Source: Oscillospiraceae bacterium
Lineage (GTDB): Bacteria > Bacillota > Clostridia > Oscillospirales > CAG-272
Assembly: GCA_015063765.1 (NCBI GenBank)
Contig: SVTN01000004.1
Coordinates: 1-33,509, forward strand
Length of the DNA: 33,509 nt
Reading direction: 5' to 3'
Part shown: positions 29,561 through 33,509 of the stretch, piece after piece
Layout of the letters: every line of letters begins with the position of its first letter
How positions within the stretch are numbered: the stretch's first letter is position 1
Notes under the pieces: model-generated
Told to the model about the DNA's origin: nothing
What the model saw: the letters and a program-made list of their open reading frames with translations, nothing else
Databases searched by the model: none
Position numbers and translations under genes: made by a program

Positions 29561-32500
29561 ATGGCTGAAAAATTCCCACCCACCGAAGAGCAGCAAAGGG
29601 TCATTGACCTTTGCGACCGCACCCTGCTCCTTTCCGCCGCCGCGGGCTCGGGTAAGACCAAAACGTTGACCCAACGCCTCATCGGAATGATCACGCGGAA
29701 GGAAGATCCGCTTGACGTGACGCGCATGCTGGTGGCAACCTTTACCCGTGCCGCCGCCGAGGAGCTCCGTACCCGTATTTCCGAGGCGCTCAAGGAAGCG
29801 GTCGCCCTTCATCCCGACGATGACCGCTTAAAAAAGCAATTGCTTCTTTTACCCACCGCGCGCATCCGCACCATCAACGCCTTTTGTAACGACCTTGTCA
29901 AGGGACATACCGAAACGCTTGGCATCTCCCCCTTCTACCGCATCGCGGACGAGGCGGAGATCGACCTCATCGCTGTCACTCTTCTTGATGACCTGATCGA
30001 GGACGCTTATAACGGCGTATACGCGCCCGAGGGGCTTGACATCGGTATGCTCACCGAAATTGCCGAAACGGTCAAGGGAAGCGGCACGCTCGCCGGCGCG
30101 CTGTATCCCCTTTATAAATCGCATCTGCACGAGCGAAGGGACGGGGTATCCCGTCTTCACACCGATGCCGAACTGTTAACGAAGGAAGCAGAGCTTCCCT
30201 TCTTTGATACGCGAGCAGGCAAGGCACTCGCCGCCCACTTTAGAGAAAGTGCGCTCTATCTCCGCACGTTGCTCGACGCATCGGGACAGGAGATCCTCGC
30301 CCTTTACGGCAAGGAAAATCCCATCTTTTCCGCCCTCTCCCCCCGCTTCTTTTATCTGCTCTCGGTCACAGGACAGATCGCTGACGCCTGCCTGGATTCC
30401 TACGAGGCGCTCGGCGCTCTTGCATCCGACTACGCACTCCCGAAGTGCGCCTCCTGTCCCCCGAAATACGAATATTCCCCCGAGGAAGCTCGCTTTAAAA
30501 AGCTGATCGGCAAAACGGACGACGCCATCAAGGAGATCTCTGAAACGCTCGCTTGGACACCGTCCGACCTTTCCTATGCCTTTGTTGCCTCCTCGCGCGT
30601 ATCCGAATCGCTGTACCTGCTGTTCCGCGAGTTTGACGCCCGTTTCACCTCGGAAAAGAAACGCCGCGCCATCTGCGACCACAGCGATATCATGGCGTAT
30701 GCCTACGAGCTTTTGATCGGGGAGGACGGCGCGCCCACTCCCTTCGCCCTTGAGCTTCGCGACAGCTTCGATGCCGTCTGCATCGACGAGTATCAGGACG
30801 TCAACGAGGTACAGCACCGCATCTTCGAGGCGATCTCCACCGAGAGAAACCTCTTCATGGTCGGCGATATCAAGCAAAGCATCTACGCCTTCCGCGGTGC
30901 GGTGCCCGATATCTTCGCCCGTCTGCGTACCTCCTTCCCCGCGCCCGAAGCAAACGACACGCGCGCCGTGCTTTATCTGACGCGCAATTTCCGTTCCGAG
31001 GAGCCCATCATCTCCTTTGCCAACGGTGTATTCGACTTTCTCTTTCCCATCATTGGGGATGCCATCGGCTACGTGGAGGAGGACCGTCTCTACACCGAAA
31101 AGGAAAAGGACGCCGTCAAGCACCCCACCTTCTACTTGATGAAAAAAGAAAGCAAGAAGGGCAAGGATGAGGAGGACGAGGAGGGTGTCGAACAGAAAAC
31201 AGAGGATGATCTGATTGCCGAAAAGGTGCGCTCACTTCTGGATAGCGGACGCCTTTCAAACGGAAAAAGGATCACCCCCAAGGATATCGCCATTCTGTCT
31301 AGAAACTATCCGTATTCCCTGATCGAGGCGCTTGCCGCCCACGGCATTCCCGTCAAAACAAGGGATAAGACCGACTTTTTCTCCCGCCGTGAGATCCTGC
31401 TTGCCCTTTGCCTGACGCACGCCGTCAACAATCCGCACCGAGATATTTACCTCGGCGGACTTTTGCGCTCTCCCCTCTACGGCTTCACGCTGGACGACCT
31501 GACCGCCATGCGCGCGGAAACACCCGACGGCACGCTTTACGACGCACTCCTTGCGTACTCCGAAAAGGAGAAGACCCAACGCGTTCTCTCCGACCTTGCG
31601 CGCTTCCGCAAGATGGCGGAAAATCTCCCATCCCACCGCCTCATCCGCACAATGTTCCGCGATACGGGCATCTATGCCGCCACCGACGCCGAGGGCAGAG
31701 CCAATCTGCGCATCTTCTACGAGCTTGCCCGCAGCTTTGAGGAAAGTGCCTTCCGCGGACTTTACCGTTTCCTCGACCACGTCGCCGAAATGACGGCACA
31801 CGGTAAGGGAATGCCCGAGCGCGATACAGGCGACGAGGAAGCCGTTACCGTTTGCACGATGCACACCTCAAAGGGTCTTGAGTACCCCGTTTGTATCATC
31901 GCAGGCACGGGCAACGAGCTCAAAAAGCGCGAAAGAAGCGCCTTTCCCTTTACCGAGGAGCTGGGCGTCGTTTCAACCCTCTTGAACGCCGACGGCAGTG
32001 CCCTTCTCTCCACTCCCCTGCAGACCGCCCACAGCATCGTCCGAAAAAAGCGGGAGATTGAGGAAGAGGTGCGCATCCTGTACGTCGCCCTCACCCGTCC
32101 CAAGGAGCGCTTATACCTTTTCTGCTCCACGCAAAGGAAGCTGACCGAAACCATGCTGGAAGAGGCAGAGTACCTGCGCCTCGCGCCCTCGGTGCCCGCC
32201 CTTCACGCTTATTCCTCTTACGCCGTATGGATGCTCGCGGCGTTGAAAGACCATCCCGCGCTCTTTGATCTTGTCACGCTCTCTCCGCCGTATATTCTGG
32301 AGGAAGAGCCGAAAGCGCCGACGGCGCACGCACAGCCAAAGGGCAAAGCAAAGCCCCGCAAGGCCTACCGCGCACGCTTCACCTTCTCCCTTTTGCACGA
32401 AAAGAAAAAGGAAGCCTACCGCAAGCTCTACCAAAAGCGGTTTTCCTTCCTCTATCCCCACGCAAAGGAAACACTTTTGCCCGCCAAGCTCTCCGTTTCC

Positions 32501-33193
32501 ACCCTCTATCCCGGTGTATTAGACGAGTTGACGGCACGCTCCCCCTTTGACACCGATACCCCCTTCGGCGCGGTGAAGGAGGAAGCCGAAGCAGAGTTCC
32601 GTCCCACCCCTCCCGTTTTCCTCACGGGTGAAACGGAAAACGAAGCCGCCAAAGCGGGAACTGCCACCCATCTTTTCCTGCAATTTTGCGATTTTAACCG
32701 TATTTTGACAACCAACGGTTGTCAAGAAGAGGTCATTACAGAAGAGCTTGACCGTCTTTGCGAGCGGAAATTTATGACGCTTGACGACGCGCGCCGCGTG
32801 CGCACAGACGAGCTTACCATGTTTCTTTCTTCCGACCTTCGGGATCAAATTGCCGAGGCAAAGGAATGCAAGCGCGAGTTCCGCTTCCACGTCATGCTTC
32901 CCGCCGAAGGCTTTTCCTTGGCGGAGGACGGCTCTTTTGACGGGCTCTCCGTCTTTGCGCAGGGCGTCATCGACCTGCTCCTCATCCGTCCCGACGGAAG
33001 CCTCCTTCTCGTCGACTATAAGACCGACCGCCTGCCGCACGCCGTCACCGACAGGGAGGCGCGCCGCCTTCTCTTCGACCGCCACGGCACACAGCTCTCC
33101 GTTTATGCCCGCGCGATCGAGAAGATCTTTGGGAGAGCGCCCGACGTCGCCATTTACTCCTTGCCGCTCGGAAAGCTCCTTTATATAGCATAA
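29561..33193 (+). CDS. addA: ATP-dependent helicase/nuclease subunit A (AddA)
   Basis: AddA is the UvrD-like helicase and nuclease subunit that, with AddB, resects DNA ends for RecA repair. The 1210-residue protein has Walker A SAAAGSGKTKTL, TFTRAAAEELRTRI, the RIRTINAFCNDLVKGH motif, CIDEYQDVNEVQ, NLFMVGDIKQSIYAFRGA, TMHTSKGLEYP and the motif VI LYVALTRPKERLY. The C-terminal RecB-type nuclease domain has KAGTATHLFLQF, then GVIDLLL and LLVDYKTDRL with the catalytic Asp and Lys. Length matches B. subtilis AddA. AAGGAG precedes the ATG by 5 bases. The gene usually lies next to addB, but truB is upstream here and a terminator downstream, so AddB must be encoded elsewhere or be missing. Confidence 0.95.
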   Translation: MAEKFPPTEEQQRVIDLCDRTLLLSAAAGSGKTKTLTQRLIGMITRKEDPLDVTRMLVATFTRAAAEELRTRISEALKEAVALHPDDDRLKKQLLLLPTARIRTINAFCNDLVKGHTETLGISPFYRIADEAEIDLIAVTLLDDLIEDAYNGVYAPEGLDIGMLTEIAETVKGSGTLAGALYPLYKSHLHERRDGVSRLHTDAELLTKEAELPFFDTRAGKALAAHFRESALYLRTLLDASGQEILALYGKENPIFSALSPRFFYLLSVTGQIADACLDSYEALGALASDYALPKCASCPPKYEYSPEEARFKKLIGKTDDAIKEISETLAWTPSDLSYAFVASSRVSESLYLLFREFDARFTSEKKRRAICDHSDIMAYAYELLIGEDGAPTPFALELRDSFDAVCIDEYQDVNEVQHRIFEAISTERNLFMVGDIKQSIYAFRGAVPDIFARLRTSFPAPEANDTRAVLYLTRNFRSEEPIISFANGVFDFLFPIIGDAIGYVEEDRLYTEKEKDAVKHPTFYLMKKESKKGKDEEDEEGVEQKTEDDLIAEKVRSLLDSGRLSNGKRITPKDIAILSRNYPYSLIEALAAHGIPVKTRDKTDFFSRREILLALCLTHAVNNPHRDIYLGGLLRSPLYGFTLDDLTAMRAETPDGTLYDALLAYSEKEKTQRVLSDLARFRKMAENLPSHRLIRTMFRDTGIYAATDAEGRANLRIFYELARSFEESAFRGLYRFLDHVAEMTAHGKGMPERDTGDEEAVTVCTMHTSKGLEYPVCIIAGTGNELKKRERSAFPFTEELGVVSTLLNADGSALLSTPLQTAHSIVRKKREIEEEVRILYVALTRPKERLYLFCSTQRKLTETMLEEAEYLRLAPSVPALHAYSSYAVWMLAALKDHPALFDLVTLSPPYILEEEPKAPTAHAQPKGKAKPRKAYRARFTFSLLHEKKKEAYRKLYQKRFSFLYPHAKETLLPAKLSVSTLYPGVLDELTARSPFDTDTPFGAVKEEAEAEFRPTPPVFLTGETENEAAKAGTATHLFLQFCDFNRILTTNGCQEEVITEELDRLCERKFMTLDDARRVRTDELTMFLSSDLRDQIAEAKECKREFRFHVMLPAEGFSLAEDGSFDGLSVFAQGVIDLLLIRPDGSLLLVDYKTDRLPHAVTDREARRLLFDRHGTQLSVYARAIEKIFGRAPDVAIYSLPLGKLLYIA

Positions 33194-33225
33194 ACACATA
33201 AAGACACAACATAATCCCATAGACA

Positions 33226-33262
33226 CACCCTCGTTTTACGTGTAAAATGAGGGTGACTTTTT
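33226..33262 (+). terminator. Intrinsic terminator after addA
   Basis: A 14-bp stem (CACCCTCGTTTTAC / GTAAAATGAGGGTG, one G-T wobble) ends 6 bases before the end of a T-run. It lies about 30 bases past the addA stop. Confidence 0.88.
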
Positions 33263-33278
33263 ACACACGGAGGCATTT

Positions 33279-33509
33279 ATGGCAAAAAAACTGTGGAAAA
33301 TCGAGGAGGACACCCTCGTCTGGGAGGTAACGGCACCGCACACCGACAACATTGAGATGAGCGGGTTATACGTCGACAGCATCGTGCACTACGGCGTCGC
33401 AGAAGACGGCTCTCTCTACCTTGGAGGTTATCTTTACTATCCGATGCTCCGCACGATTCCGAACAACACCCACGCGACCTACGCCTTTACCGTAAAGAGA
33501 AGCGACCGC
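33279..33509 (+). CDS. N-terminal fragment of an unidentified gene (possibly carbohydrate-active), cut by the window edge
   Basis: An open frame of 77 codons runs to the last base and is missing from the ORF track because it has no stop. GGAGG lies 5 bases before the ATG, so it is a real start. The visible part reads MAKKLWKIEEDTLVW, then HTDNIEMSG, SIVHYGV and PMLRTIPNNTHATY, with a beta-rich pattern and no signal peptide. From memory the TDNIEMSG and PNNTH strings occur near the N terminus of some bacterial glycoside-hydrolase or debranching-type enzymes. That is weak and I do not claim a function. Confidence 0.55.
   Translation, partial: MAKKLWKIEEDTLVWEVTAPHTDNIEMSGLYVDSIVHYGVAEDGSLYLGGYLYYPMLRTIPNNTHATYAFTVKRSDR

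Noticed and set aside
29561-33193. Could the long helicase be PcrA/UvrD or RecB
   Set aside because: PcrA lacks a C-terminal RecB-type nuclease domain, and the length and motif set fit AddA; RecB would have a different partner context.

Overview
The window looks like a chromosomal segment of an uncultured member of the Clostridia (Bacillota), possibly a gut Oscillospirales-like lineage. The grounds are a moderately GC-rich coding sequence, clear Shine-Dalgarno sites, sigma-A promoters with about 17-bp spacers, a full-length SpoIIE (sporulation phosphatase), AddA rather than RecB, a pth-mfd-prsA cluster of Firmicutes type, and several large secreted proteins of a kind common in gut Clostridia. 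No insertion sequence, prophage, CRISPR array, rRNA or tRNA was found. Most genes are housekeeping, separated by strong and often bidirectional terminators.

Layout. 1-3250: the 3' end of rimO, then pgsA, convergent nnrD, and a promoter-driven cytidylate-kinase-like gene. 3275-9823, all on the minus strand: a secreted protein, the queuosine-precursor transporter QueT behind a preQ1-like riboswitch with terminator, an 850-residue lipoprotein, a LytTR regulator lacking the phospho-acceptor Asp, and an SbcD/YhaO-like metallophosphoesterase whose metal ligands are largely replaced. 9978-12557, plus strand: a solitary BsuBI/PstI-type adenine methyltransferase, secG and pncC. 12581-15809, minus strand: a GIY-YIG protein and a 971-residue secreted protein with GLUG-like and CxxC repeats. 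16226-16975: a HTH/S24 (LexA-like) self-cleaving repressor.

17042-24023 is a minus-strand run that reads thyX-like, pth (split by one extra base), mfd, prsA-like foldase and CPBP membrane protease from one excellent promoter. spoIIE (24115-26493) is divergent from alr (26762-27859). A YgjV-like membrane protein faces alr. truB and addA then form a plus-strand operon ended by a terminator, and a truncated gene runs off the right edge.

Themes: translation and tRNA quality (RimO, Pth, TruB, QueT), DNA repair (Mfd, AddA, S24 repressor), metabolite repair (NnrD, PncC), and cell-envelope or secretion functions (PgsA, SecG, PrsA-like, CPBP, Alr). The most interesting points are the variant preQ1 switch with a visible antiterminator pairing, two adjacent signalling or nuclease-family proteins that have lost their catalytic residues, the pth frameshift, and the NPPS methyltransferase. 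All family calls are by eye from motifs. No database search was possible.
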